From Rhizobium laguerreae (lineage in GTDB: Bacteria > Pseudomonadota > Alphaproteobacteria > Rhizobiales > Rhizobiaceae), in assembly GCF_002008165.1 (NCBI RefSeq), contig NZ_MRDM01000030.1, positions 124,001 through 188,000 of the forward strand: a stretch of DNA of 64,000 bases, read 5' to 3'. Shown here one piece after another: positions 54,463 through 63,622 of the stretch (position 1 is its first letter; each line of letters starts with the position of its first letter). Under the pieces are notes generated by a model, which was given only the letters and a program-made list of their open reading frames with translations, was not told where the DNA came from and did not search any database. Made by a program: the position numbers and the translations under genes.

Positions 54463-54789
54463 TTGATCTACGAGCTCAGAATTTACGAGTGCCTGCCCGG
54501 CCGATTGCCCGCACTGCTCAACCGCTTTGCCGAACATACGCTGGCAATATGGGACAAGCACGGCATCAAGCAGGCTGGTTTTTTCACCACAATCGTGGGC
54601 GAAAGCAGCCAGCGTCTCACCTATCTCATTGCCTGGGAATCGCTAGCCGACCGCGAGGTGAAATGGAAAGCTTTCACCACTGATCCAGCATGGCTTAAAG
54701 TCCGCGACGAGTCAGAGCGCGACGGGCAAATCCTCTCCAATATCTCTAGCCAGTTGTTGTCACCGACTGCCTTTTCGGCAGTAAAATGA
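54463..54789 (+). CDS. NIPSNAP family protein
   Basis: 108 residues starting with TTG at 54463, preceded by AAGGAAG at normal distance; no ATG fits. IYELRIYECLPGRLPALLNRF and TYLIAWESLADREVKW are characteristic of the NIPSNAP/ferredoxin-like alpha-beta barrel family. Bacterial members are often in aromatic or small-molecule catabolic operons, with unknown activity. It stands alone here. Confidence 0.8.
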   Translation: MIYELRIYECLPGRLPALLNRFAEHTLAIWDKHGIKQAGFFTTIVGESSQRLTYLIAWESLADREVKWKAFTTDPAWLKVRDESERDGQILSNISSQLLSPTAFSAVK

Positions 54790-55562
54790 GACGCTACCGA
54801 TCCCCGCTTGCCGCCAGTCGGAATTCCATCCGATCTGGTCATCCGCGGAAGTGACGAAGAACCGCAACACGTAGGATATAGCCAGCCGCCATTGCGAAAA
54901 CCAGCGATGCACGCCTTGAAACGATCGGAACGCTCGACCCGCTGTTTACAACATCCGCGCGGGAAAACGTTGATTTATAGAACTCCCGCTCAGAGACATT
55001 CGTATGCTGGATAGTGAAGCGGTTTGATTTTCGGTATCGAGTTCAGACTGCTGCGCCAAGAACAAGACACCGAAAAACCTGGAACGCAAGCACCGCTGAT
55101 CGGCTTCAAAATACCGGTTAGGCCTTTGAAGGTGGACTTGCCACACCCATTGGAGCAACTAAGGTGGTGAGCGAACCCCGCTGCACATCTCCACCCAGGT
55201 GACGAACGGCCGCATCGCCTTCCCCCGCCGTCGTGGTAACCCCAGTCCCAGAGGATCCGAAATATGGCTATGTCCTGATAGGCCAGCAGCGCGTCATCGT
55301 CGGACCGCAGACTCGCCGTGGTACAGGTCCGCCATACCGGCATCCGGTCGCAGTGACATAGGATGATTGTGGGCGTCGACTTCGGCCGGCGCCCTTTTTT
55401 TGCCCTGCGAGGCACTGGCACAACGCGAGCATCGTCGAGAGCCGGTGGTCGCCCCTGCGCCAATTGCGGTCGTATAGCTACCGCAATTTAATAATTTGCG
55501 TAGCGTCCAATAAAGACGCCAGATTGCTCGCAGGGTTCCAAAAGAACCAGCATAACATCCAG
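54790..55562. other. Intergenic, mostly decayed sequence
   Basis: 773 bases without an intact gene. Contains the ABC ATPase remnant at about 55030-55170. The rest gives no recognisable product on either strand. Confidence 0.45.
55030..55170 (-). pseudogene. Remnant of an ABC transporter ATPase (Walker A region)
   Basis: SNGCGKSTFKGLTGILKPISG matches the Walker A block GPNGCGKSTLFKALTGILKP-SG of ABC ATPases, most like the manganese/zinc import group. The flanks on both sides do not continue the family in the same frame, and no Q-loop, signature or Walker B motif is found. A fragment only. Confidence 0.5.
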
Positions 55563-56504
55563 CTAGTCCCTGGCGGTCCACATGGGAAACGTTTCTCGTT
55601 GGTCTTCCGCTCTGACCGCCTCCAGGTAACGCGGCTTCCAAACATCACCAATGAACACCTCCATCGTCGTGGGCAATTTCGGACGATCCTCATGCTCCCC
55701 ATGGAACCTTACGATGCCATTGTTCAAAGCGTCGGCACTCAGGGTGTCGTCCTGCCACTTCTCCGACGTCCCAAACCGCGCCAGAAATTCAGCTTCCACG
55801 TCTTTGCGGGTCGTCTCGATGTATCGGTACTCCACTGGCCTCCCGACCTCCTTGCCAATGATCACGGCCAGTTCGTTCATCGAGACATCTTCCGAGCCGA
55901 CTTCGAGGTGGAGGCGGTGTCTGCCCGTCGGATTGGTCAGTTCCTTCGCTGCCAGCCATGCGATGTCATCGGTCGCCACCCAGGGCATCCTCAAATCAGG
56001 TTTGCAGAACCAGGCAATTCGACCGTATTTGGCAACCGGTGCCGTCCATGCCGACACGTCTTCCATGAACCAGGCGGCGCGCAGGTGGACCAAATCGATG
56101 TTGCCGAGTTCGTTGAGCTTTTGGTCCAGATCGTGGAAGCACTCAAAATGACCCGTCTTCCCCTTCACGTCCGAACCCATGGCCGTCAGGCTTACGGCCA
56201 ATTTGACGGAGGATTTTTCGAGCGCATCGACAAATCGCTGGGCAACTGCGGGGTAGTGTCCCTCGATGTTGTTCCAATCGGTCTTCACCATCAGGAACGC
56301 GGCATCCGCACCCCGGAAAAATTGGTCAAGGTCTCCCGCTCCCGTGTCAAAACTTCCCAGGAATGGCTCTGCTCCGAGCTCGACGAGTGCGTCGAGCGCC
56401 GGGCCGCCTCTCGACAACGCTCTGACCTGATGCCCGGCGCTCAGCAGGGTCCGGGTCAGCTTGGCGCCAACTCGTCCTGTTGCGCCGACGACAGAAATTC
56501 GCAT
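55563..56504 (-). CDS. NmrA-like NAD(P)-binding protein
   Basis: 313 residues from the ATG at 56504, preceded by GGAG. Atypical SDR/NmrA type: SVVGATGRVGAKLTRTLLSAG is the dinucleotide motif; AVSLTAMGSDVKGKTGHFECF and LRAAWFMEDVS follow the NmrA pattern, which lacks the usual YxxxK pair. Such proteins are redox sensors or quinone/azo reductases. Divergent from the AraC gene at 56579, the probable regulator. Confidence 0.88.
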   Translation of the reverse strand: MRISVVGATGRVGAKLTRTLLSAGHQVRALSRGGPALDALVELGAEPFLGSFDTGAGDLDQFFRGADAAFLMVKTDWNNIEGHYPAVAQRFVDALEKSSVKLAVSLTAMGSDVKGKTGHFECFHDLDQKLNELGNIDLVHLRAAWFMEDVSAWTAPVAKYGRIAWFCKPDLRMPWVATDDIAWLAAKELTNPTGRHRLHLEVGSEDVSMNELAVIIGKEVGRPVEYRYIETTRKDVEAEFLARFGTSEKWQDDTLSADALNNGIVRFHGEHEDRPKLPTTMEVFIGDVWKPRYLEAVRAEDQRETFPMWTARD

Positions 56505-56578
56505 GACAGTCTCCTTTCGGTTGTTGATCGCCCGATAGTAGACTATTGCGGCGCGCACGAATTTGGAGATAATGCCAA

Positions 56579-57382
56579 ATGATCTCCGAATCGGGCCAAT
56601 CCGCAAAACTGCTGCGTTCCTGCTACGACGACTTCGACCCCGACTGGTTGGATCGCCCGGCCGCCGCCGTCCGCCTCGACTTCAGTGACTATGAAGCTGA
56701 AGTGCCCCAGCACCAGCACAAGCAAGGGCAGCTCATTTTGGCCCTGCACGGGGCTGTCACATGCAGAACGGAGAATGGCATCTGGATTGTCCCACCGGAC
56801 TGCGGGGTCTGGATACCCGGCGGCGTGCCCCACAGCAACCAGGTCACGTCCAACGCACGCCTGTCCTATCTGTTCGTTCAACCGGACGCGGCGACGCTGC
56901 CGCAGGAGTGCTGCACTCTGTCTGTGTCGCCGATGCTCCGCGAGATGATCCTCAGACTGGCGGATGTATCGGTCAACTATGCTCCGGACGACCATGTCGG
57001 CCGTATGGTGCGGGTCTTGCTGGATGAACTCGCGCAAATGCCGCTACAGGGGCTGGACTTACCCGCGTCTAGCCATCCCAAAATCGCCGCGATCACTGCT
57101 GCCCTGATGGCGGAGCCGAGCGACCGTCGCACCCTGGTCGATTGGGCGGCACACGTTTCCATGAGTGAGCGATCCTTGAAGCGGCTGATGGTCCAGGAAA
57201 CGGGACTGACCTTCGGCCGATGGCGGCGGCAACTGCACCTGGTCCTCGCATTGCGCGAACTAGCCAGCGGCGCGACGGTCCAGAGGGTGTCGAGCGACTT
57301 GGGATATGAATCCGCTACCGCCTTTATCGTCATGTTTAAGAAGGCATTGGGCACAACGCCAACGCGCTACTTCGCGAACTGA
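56579..57382 (+). CDS. AraC family transcriptional regulator
   Basis: 267 residues. N-terminal cupin-like sensor domain (PQHQHKQGQLILALHGAVTC, IPGGVPHSNQV) and C-terminal double helix-turn-helix (VDWAAHVSMSERSLKRLM, VQRVSSDLGYESATAFIVMFKKALGTTP in pieces). The arrangement is that of NimR-type AraC regulators, which usually control one adjacent divergent gene, here the NmrA-like reductase. Confidence 0.9.
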   Translation: MISESGQSAKLLRSCYDDFDPDWLDRPAAAVRLDFSDYEAEVPQHQHKQGQLILALHGAVTCRTENGIWIVPPDCGVWIPGGVPHSNQVTSNARLSYLFVQPDAATLPQECCTLSVSPMLREMILRLADVSVNYAPDDHVGRMVRVLLDELAQMPLQGLDLPASSHPKIAAITAALMAEPSDRRTLVDWAAHVSMSERSLKRLMVQETGLTFGRWRRQLHLVLALRELASGATVQRVSSDLGYESATAFIVMFKKALGTTPTRYFAN

Positions 57383-57575
57383 TTTGCCGAATGGCCAAAC
57401 TCGGCAACTCTGGTCGGCCTTTGCGGCTGCGTCCTTCTCAACCGCGCCATCTCAGGCGGGAAATTGGGATCGAGGGGAGGATAAACTCCGGTAGCGTATT
57501 CGTATCCCAAGAAGAAATCGGCACGCCGTCGCGTCCTGCGCTTCGCGGGTCAACGATTCCCTGTCCTAATCGACT

Positions 57576-57956
57576 TCATGCCTCTGCGATCACCGCAACG
57601 GAAATTTTCATGCCGGGAACGCGCACAGGCAGCTTCGCGCCCTGGCGTGCCGGCGGATCGATCGGAAACCAGCTCAGCCATTCCTCGTTCATGCCGGCGA
57701 AATCTTCTTCCTCGAGTATGATGACGGTCGCGCTTACGACCTTGTCCAGCGAACTGCCGGATTCTTTGAGGATGGCGGAGATATTAGTCAGGCACTGGTG
57801 TGTCTGCTCTTGGATGGTCTCGCCCTTGATCTTGCCGGTACTGGGATCTATCGGGCTCGTCCCCGATACGAAGACAAGGCCTGCGGCCTTGACGGCTTGG
57901 CTGAATGTTGGCGGCGGCGGTGGTGCATTAGTTGTTCTTATGATGGTGCGGGACAT
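57576..57956 (-). CDS. RidA family protein
   Basis: 126 residues of the YjgF/RidA family. FSQAVKAAGLVFVSGTSPIDP is the N-terminal block; the C-terminal segment GAKLPVRVPGMKISVAVIAEA has an Arg at the position that binds the enamine carboxylate in RidA. Family members hydrolyse reactive enamines/imines or act in aromatic pathways. No operon partner; convergent with the AraC gene. Confidence 0.88.
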   Translation of the reverse strand: MSRTIIRTTNAPPPPPTFSQAVKAAGLVFVSGTSPIDPSTGKIKGETIQEQTHQCLTNISAILKESGSSLDKVVSATVIILEEEDFAGMNEEWLSWFPIDPPARQGAKLPVRVPGMKISVAVIAEA

Positions 57957-58240
57957 GTTGGGCTCCGTGTGGGTAACAGCGTAACCTTATTCGGTTTCCG
58001 CCTTGAATTCGACCGCGCCGAGCTATGCCGCGATCGCGCAAAGCCCGACCGGCAAGATCGCCGCCGCGAATTGTCATCCCGCCGAGGGAGCCGTCGATCC
58101 CCTACAAGGGCGATCTTCAAGGCGGCGGCATGATGCTCGCGCTCGCTGCCACCATGTGTTTCGTCCTTGTCAGCGATCGATATTCTCGGTGGTGAGGCGA
58201 CTGGTCACGCTAAGTATCTGTGGCCCAAAGAGCAGAATGC

Positions 58241-58445
58241 TTAGCGTGTCATTTCGCCCTCAGCTGGAACTGACCCCATGAAGCCGACCACGAAAGCCGT
58301 CTGCGGCTGCCGGTAGATGGTGATCGGCGGCGCGATCTGTTCGGTGCACCCGTCGCGCATTATGACGATGCGGTCGGCGAGCGTTAGGCCTCCTCCCGGC
58401 CGTGGATGACGAAGAGCGTGGTGACGCCGCGGCGCGCGATACTTG
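58241..58445 (-). pseudogene. C-terminal remnant of a sugar-type ABC transporter ATPase
   Basis: GVTTLFVIHGREEA in one frame continues as LTLADRIVIMRDGCTEQI and YRQPQTAFVVGFMGSVPAEGE in the next frame, after loss of one base near 58387. Together these match the H-loop and C-terminal region of MalK/UgpC-type ATPases (TLFVTHDQEEALTLADRI, VAGFIGSPP). The N-terminal two thirds are missing. It is joined directly to the dnaE2 fragment at about 58445. Confidence 0.65.
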
Positions 58446-58600
58446 AAGCGCCCGGACGATTCCGGCAAGCGAATTGCGATCGACAATGCCGAGTGCTTCG
58501 ATGCGGAGAGCCTTGGCGGTCTCGAACAGTTTCCTGCGCCGAACTCGCACCGCGTAGCAAGGAAAAATGCGTTGTAACCCTGCAGCTCGGCATAGCTCAT
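58446..58600 (-). pseudogene. N-terminal remnant of error-prone DNA polymerase DnaE2
   Basis: MSYAELQ, then VTTHFSLLRGASSAQE, then LFETAKALRIEALGIVDRNS and LAGIVRAL are the start and PHP-domain beginning of DnaE2, read in three successive frames. Two single-base insertions explain the shifts. The gene breaks off after about 50 residues and runs into the ABC ATPase fragment. Confidence 0.7.
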
Positions 58601-58890
58601 GCGAAGATCCCACGGCAGAACCAGCGGTGGCTTCCGGTTTCAGGATCGATGCCATCACCGGAGCGAAACACCCAGAGACACTCGTCGGCCTCGTCTTCGA
58701 TGACGAAATGATCCCGCACCGTCTCCATCTCCGCGTGGCGCGCTTCCATCTGTCCTGCGATAATCCTTTTCCACCCACGGCGCTCTCAGTCGGGCCGAAA
58801 AGGCGAAGCTGGCGGTTGCTCCCGAACGGCGCGAAAGTCTGCCTGACTTGCAAAAAGTCCACGGCGCCGTGACGAAGGTCGCCCTCAGCC
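58597..58890 (-). pseudogene. C-terminal remnant of ImuB (Y-family polymerase-like)
   Basis: Ends in RDHFVIEDEADECLWVFRSG, DGIDPETGSHRWFCRGIFA, the typical C-terminus of ImuB, with the stop overlapping the dnaE2 ATG (ATGA) as in intact imuAB-dnaE2 cassettes. Upstream in another frame RQLRLFGPTE resembles the preceding ImuB segment. A frameshift and a deletion separate the two. No imuA is present. Confidence 0.7.
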
Positions 58891-59119
58891 GAGTCGGCAC
58901 AAACAATGGGCACCGTGCCCCAGAGGGTCGCCCCGTCCGTCCTGAAACGCCTGCCGGAGTTCCCTCCAGACAGGATAATGCCGGTCCATGCCACCGATAC
59001 CTAGGTATAGTTGTCTTAGAGCAGCTTCTCGTTGAAACTACGAACACGAGAAAGTTTCGAATTGCATCGCGTGCAATGAGCTTCCCTGGCTATGATCGTT
59101 GACGAAGGCCCGACGGGAT

Positions 59120-60340
59120 ATGGCGTCAAGAATGGATTGGGGCGTTTCAAATTGCAATAGCTTGCGTTGGGCTGCTTGCTATGGGCTGTTTTCTGTGCCC
59201 CGTGCGGGCGCTCCGATAGCGTTTGCATTGGCGGCACTGGCCTCGACCGGAGACGCCCGCGACGGCGCTAAGGTTCTTGCCGCCATGACGTCCGCCCAAC
59301 TTCTCGGTGCGGTTCCAATTGCAAGGCTGGGGCGTCATTTAAACAGAAGCTCGTTCTTCAGAATCTTGATCGCAATTCGAACGGCCGCAATGTTGGCATG
59401 CGCCATAGCCTGCGCCTCGCACGCTTCCATTCAAATATTAATTGGTTCCGCCGCCGTAGCAGGTCTCGTTCAGGGAGCCGCCTTCGGCTATCTCCGAAAC
59501 GCCGCCAACCAACTCATTGAACCGGCCCGAATGATTAAGACTCTCGGGATCGGAGTGATCGCCGCGGAATTCACCTTCCTCATCACGCCGATATTCTCAG
59601 CCGCTCTCGGCAGCGTGTCCGCCGCTCTCGCCATAGCAGCAATCGCGATAATTGGATCCACCCCGGCTATCTTTCTGCCTAATATAGCGCAGGCCACGAC
59701 GCCCACGGCTCTATCGCCCAAAGGGGTGGTCCCGCGGGGCGTGCAGGTCTGGCTTGCATGCGCCTGTGTCAACGCCGCCGCTGTCAGTGCGATAGAAATC
59801 GGCGCTGTTTCCATCGCCCTTGGTTTAAGCTTGAAGCCAGAGCATGGCGCTGTCATCACGGGCACACTTTGCGTGGCATCTCTTGCTGGATCCACCTGGA
59901 TGAGCATGCGCAACCGACAATATCCCGCGTGTCATGTTCTCATTATGCTTAGTTTGGCAACCGCGGGCGCAGCGCTGGTTGCAATCAATTACTCCCTGGC
60001 AACATCCTTGCTCGGTTCCGCGATCGTTGGAGCAGCCGGAGTGCCGCTCATTGCTTACTGTTCGTTCGAGATCGGAAATCGGGTAACACCGGAGATGAGG
60101 CCTGAGGTATTCTCGCTTCTTAAAACGACAACCTCGGCCGCAACGATCCTTATCTCCGCACTAATCGGTTGGACATCGATCGTCATTACTTTGCACATCG
60201 CCACCGCTCTTCTCGCATCTGCCGCGTTAGGCCTCCTAACGCGGCGTTTGATCTTGGGCTTTCACGGCGTTCGCAGATCGAAACTCCTCGTTAATCCCGC
60301 CGCGCCCGAGATGCCTCGCGGTCAACACAACGAGACCTAA
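59120..60340 (+). CDS. MFS-like membrane protein
   Basis: 406 residues from the ATG at 59120 (59132 possible). Eleven or twelve hydrophobic segments spread evenly, with LGRHLNRSSFFRILIAIR resembling the cytoplasmic loop between helices 2 and 3 of major facilitator proteins. No motif indicates the cargo. It precedes the histidine kinase by about 150 bases on the same strand. Confidence 0.65.
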   Translation: MASRMDWGVSNCNSLRWAACYGLFSVPRAGAPIAFALAALASTGDARDGAKVLAAMTSAQLLGAVPIARLGRHLNRSSFFRILIAIRTAAMLACAIACASHASIQILIGSAAVAGLVQGAAFGYLRNAANQLIEPARMIKTLGIGVIAAEFTFLITPIFSAALGSVSAALAIAAIAIIGSTPAIFLPNIAQATTPTALSPKGVVPRGVQVWLACACVNAAAVSAIEIGAVSIALGLSLKPEHGAVITGTLCVASLAGSTWMSMRNRQYPACHVLIMLSLATAGAALVAINYSLATSLLGSAIVGAAGVPLIAYCSFEIGNRVTPEMRPEVFSLLKTTTSAATILISALIGWTSIVITLHIATALLASAALGLLTRRLILGFHGVRRSKLLVNPAAPEMPRGQHNET

Positions 60341-60486
60341 GAGAGCAAAAAACTCTTCAGCCTTCATGGCCGGAATGATATGTACTTTTTGCTGGAGCTT
60401 GAATAGTGGGATGCACTTATTCAGTCGAGGCAACTTAAAGCGGTGCATTTTCTTTCGGTGGGGCAGCATTTCTGTCGAAACTAAGC

Positions 60487-62514
60487 TTGTCAGAGATATG
60501 CGAGCAAATTCCTGCAATCGTTTGGACAACGGACGAGGCCGGCTTAACTATCTATGGCAACAGCCGCTTCAGAGCATATTTCGGCTCAGAATCTCATGCG
60601 ACCGATGGACTTAACGCGTTGCATCCAGATGATGCGATCACACTGCCTGTTAAAATCCGCAACGCTCGTAGAGAAGGATTAGACGTAAAAACCGATGTGC
60701 GGCTTCGACGGTTGAGCGGTGAGTATTGCTGGTTTGCGTTGTCGGCCTCGACATGGGGCGACGGTGCCGCTGTCAAATACTGTTGGGTTGCCGTCGAGCG
60801 CAACAAGCGTGCTGGCGACAATTTCATCATTCAAAGGGTCGAGGATTCGGGGCAGGCCGGCCATCTTATTGCCAGTGAGACCGAAATACTCGAAATGGTC
60901 GCGAGAGGGGCAGCGACAGCGGAGGTTTTCGACAAGGTCTGCCGTCTCGTCGAGGAACTAATCGACGATTGCTTTTGCTGCATTCTGGAGCTGTCTCTGG
61001 ATCGCCGACATTTCCGTTTTGGTGCAGCACCCAGGTTGCCGGGCGAATTCAAGGGTGTTTTCGACGGAAGCGAGGTCGCCGCGGGCCTCGGACCTTGTGG
61101 CCTTGCTGCAACCAGCCGGCGTCCCGTCGAGGTTCCCGACTGTGCTTCTGACGCCCTGGCAGGAACCGCCGAGGGGAGGCTCATGCTCCTCAACGGCTTC
61201 AATGTCTGCCAGGCCAAGCCGATACTTTCTCCCTATGGAAACACGGCCGGTGTCTTCACCATATATCGTCAGCGCTATGCCGCCTTCTCACTATTTGAGC
61301 AACAGGTGGTCGATCGAGCGATAAACATCATCGGTATCTCGATCGATAGAACCCGTCACGAAGAAGCCTTGGTGAGGCGGGAGACCCAGGTTCGCAGAAG
61401 CCAAGCTCAGCTTCTTGCAGCCCAACGCATCAGTTCGACAGGAAGCTTCACGTTCGACATCCAGAAAAACGAATGCGTGTGGTCTGAAGAACTGTACCGG
61501 ATATTCGATATCGACCCGTCCCTAGAACCCGACATCTACGCCGTCCGGAAGCGAGTCTATCGTGACGATCTCGACAAGTTCAACGGGGAATTACAGCGCG
61601 CGCTTTCTGGGCAAAGCATTGACGTCACATTCAGGATCGTGACTTCACACGCCGCTCTCAAATTCCTGAGAGGGTTGGCCAAAATTTCCTATCATGTCGG
61701 TGATAATCCGGTTTTGGTGGGGACCGTTCAGGACATTACTGATTTCAAAAACGCACAGGAAGCACTTCAGCGCGGAGAGGAAGCTCTAGTTAAAGCCCGC
61801 GAAGACTTGGCCTACGTCTCGCGCGTCATGACGATCAGCGCGCTGACAGCATCGATCGCACATGAGGTCAGCCAGCCATTGGCTGGGATTCTTACCAACG
61901 CCAATGCATGTCTGCGCCTGCTGGCCCTCAGCCCCCCCAATATCCAAGCCGCCTCCGAAACGGCGCGAAGGACCATTCGCGATACGATGCGCGCTACGGA
62001 GATAATCAAGCGGCTCCGGGCAATGTTCGCGCGCCAGCCATCTACAATGGAGTATACCGACCTGAACGACCTTGCCCGCGAGGTCATCATTTTGTCTGCA
62101 AGAGACATGCATCAGAAATCGATCAGTGTGACCGCTCAACTAGAGCCCAAAGCACTTCTGATCATGGGGGATCGCGTCCAGTTGCAACAAGTCATCCTAA
62201 ACATGCTGTTGAACGCGAGGGACGCAATGGGCGATATCGAAAGCCGGCCAAGAATCCTGACCGTGAGCACGCACGTGGACACTGAAGAATCGGCAGTCTT
62301 GTCGATTACCGATGTGGGCATAGGATTTCCGCTGGAGAATGCTGACAAGATGTTCGAAGCTTTCTTCACCACAAAGCAGGACGGCATGGGAATCGGTCTC
62401 GCTATCAGCCGCTCGATCATCGAAAATCACGGTGGCATAATGTGGGCCGAACCGAACGACGGGCCGGGCGCGACCGTCGCGTTTTCGATACCACTTCGGA
62501 GCCCACCCCAATGA
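60487..62514 (+). CDS. PAS/GAF sensor histidine kinase, orphan
   Basis: 675 residues, soluble. An N-terminal PAS domain (IPAIVWTTDEAGLTIYGN), a GAF domain (about residues 135-285), a second PAS domain (about 310-425) and the kinase core. The phosphoacceptor is H459 in AHEVSQPLAGIL; NMLLNARDAM, DVGIGF, FEAFFTTK and GMGIGLAIS are the N, G1, F and G2 boxes. The HEVSQPL box belongs to the HK4-like group common in rhizobia. The only start available is TTG at 60487, without a clear SD. No response regulator is encoded nearby. Confidence 0.88.
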   Translation: MSEICEQIPAIVWTTDEAGLTIYGNSRFRAYFGSESHATDGLNALHPDDAITLPVKIRNARREGLDVKTDVRLRRLSGEYCWFALSASTWGDGAAVKYCWVAVERNKRAGDNFIIQRVEDSGQAGHLIASETEILEMVARGAATAEVFDKVCRLVEELIDDCFCCILELSLDRRHFRFGAAPRLPGEFKGVFDGSEVAAGLGPCGLAATSRRPVEVPDCASDALAGTAEGRLMLLNGFNVCQAKPILSPYGNTAGVFTIYRQRYAAFSLFEQQVVDRAINIIGISIDRTRHEEALVRRETQVRRSQAQLLAAQRISSTGSFTFDIQKNECVWSEELYRIFDIDPSLEPDIYAVRKRVYRDDLDKFNGELQRALSGQSIDVTFRIVTSHAALKFLRGLAKISYHVGDNPVLVGTVQDITDFKNAQEALQRGEEALVKAREDLAYVSRVMTISALTASIAHEVSQPLAGILTNANACLRLLALSPPNIQAASETARRTIRDTMRATEIIKRLRAMFARQPSTMEYTDLNDLAREVIILSARDMHQKSISVTAQLEPKALLIMGDRVQLQQVILNMLLNARDAMGDIESRPRILTVSTHVDTEESAVLSITDVGIGFPLENADKMFEAFFTTKQDGMGIGLAISRSIIENHGGIMWAEPNDGPGATVAFSIPLRSPPQ

Positions 62515-62643
62515 GGGTCCAGTTCGATAGGACTACCACGCCGGCCAAACGGTGTTCTCACACCGCGCGCGATGCCTGGCGCACGAACGCACAAGCCGCA
62601 GGTGATCACCTGCGGCCCCCAGGTTTCGTGGATTAACCTGAGG

Positions 62644-62880
62644 TCATGCTTTTCCCTCAGCCTTCTTCTTCCGATACTGAACTGTTGGAAGGCCGCCCCA
62701 GCCCCAGTTGTCCAGGTCGATCTCCTCGATCACCACGTAAGTGGATTCCAGCGGCTTGTTGAGGACGTCGAGCATGACCTGGCTGACGCCGGCGATGATT
62801 GCGGCTTTCTCTTCGGCGGTAACCGAGCTGCGATCAGGTGCCGTGCCTTCACGGGTTACCTGTACGGTGACTATGGGCAT
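62644..62880 (-). CDS. 4-oxalocrotonate tautomerase family protein
   Basis: 78 residues. Begins MPIVTVQVTREG, so that after methionine removal Pro1 is the catalytic base as in the tautomerase superfamily. SSVTAEEKAAIIAGVSQVML and YVVIEEIDLDNWGWGG fit the second beta-alpha-beta element. It follows the DsbA-family gene on the same strand after 36 bases. Substrate unknown. Confidence 0.85.
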   Translation of the reverse strand: MPIVTVQVTREGTAPDRSSVTAEEKAAIIAGVSQVMLDVLNKPLESTYVVIEEIDLDNWGWGGLPTVQYRKKKAEGKA

Positions 62881-62916
62881 TTCGTGGTCTCCCTATTCAA
62901 GATCTCGATCGATCTG

Positions 62917-63549
62917 CTAGGCGGCCATTGCCGCAAGGTGCTTCTCAAGTTCATCGACATGCGCATATCCAGCGCCGACCCTTCGAAGAGTTCCATCCTT
63001 CTTAAGGAACAGCGTGGGGAAGCTCGAAACGCCCATGACACGAGACGTCGCGAAGTCTGTCGCGGCCTCATCGATGGTGCTCTGCTTCTTGTAGGTCTCG
63101 AGAAATTCGTCAACGCTGACGGGATGACCAAGTTCCTCAAGAGCACGGGATCCGACTTCCGCCAAGACCAGGCTGTTCGTAGTGTCGAGCGCACCGACGT
63201 AGAAGGCGTGTTGGAATGCACGGAAGACTTTCAGAAGATCCGCTTCCGGACGAAGGATCCGGGCAGTTACGACCGCACGGCATACGGGCTCGGTGTCATA
63301 GACGAAGCCAGTTCTTGCAAGCAGGCCTTCTCGGTTGAACGACACGCCGCTGGCTTCCTCGACCTTCGCCCAATGACGTAGTCTGAACTGCTTGCCCGCG
63401 TCGTCAAGAACGTCCGTCGCGCCCGCCCGGAGTCCACCGAGGACGATCTTCAACGAGGCGTCCGGACGCCTCTCGAGCAGCAGCTCCATTTGCTTGCCGA
63501 ATCCATAACACCACGAGCACATGGGATCTGCGGCTAGTACAAGTTCCAT
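62917..63549 (-). CDS. DsbA family thioredoxin-fold protein
   Basis: 210 residues from the ATG at 63549, with AAAGGAAAG upstream. The active-site motif CSWC (C11, C14) follows the first beta strand directly; there is no signal peptide, so the protein is cytosolic. The helical insertion and GVSSFPTLFL (cis-Pro loop) match the FrnE/2-hydroxychromene-isomerase-like branch of DsbA proteins. Possible roles are isomerase or disulfide reductase. Probably co-transcribed with the SDR and tautomerase genes. Confidence 0.85.
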   Translation of the reverse strand: MELVLAADPMCSWCYGFGKQMELLLERRPDASLKIVLGGLRAGATDVLDDAGKQFRLRHWAKVEEASGVSFNREGLLARTGFVYDTEPVCRAVVTARILRPEADLLKVFRAFQHAFYVGALDTTNSLVLAEVGSRALEELGHPVSVDEFLETYKKQSTIDEAATDFATSRVMGVSSFPTLFLKKDGTLRRVGAGYAHVDELEKHLAAMAA

Positions 63550-63622
63550 TTTCTTTCCTTTCACTCGCTTGCAGGGCGCGCGGCGTAGCCACGCCACGAG
63601 CCCGCGTCCTGTTCGAGGCCCA

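Noticed and set aside
55464..56582. 372-residue plus-strand frame opposite the NmrA-like gene
   Set aside because: Antisense to a gene with a clear dinucleotide-binding motif and SD; no family features.
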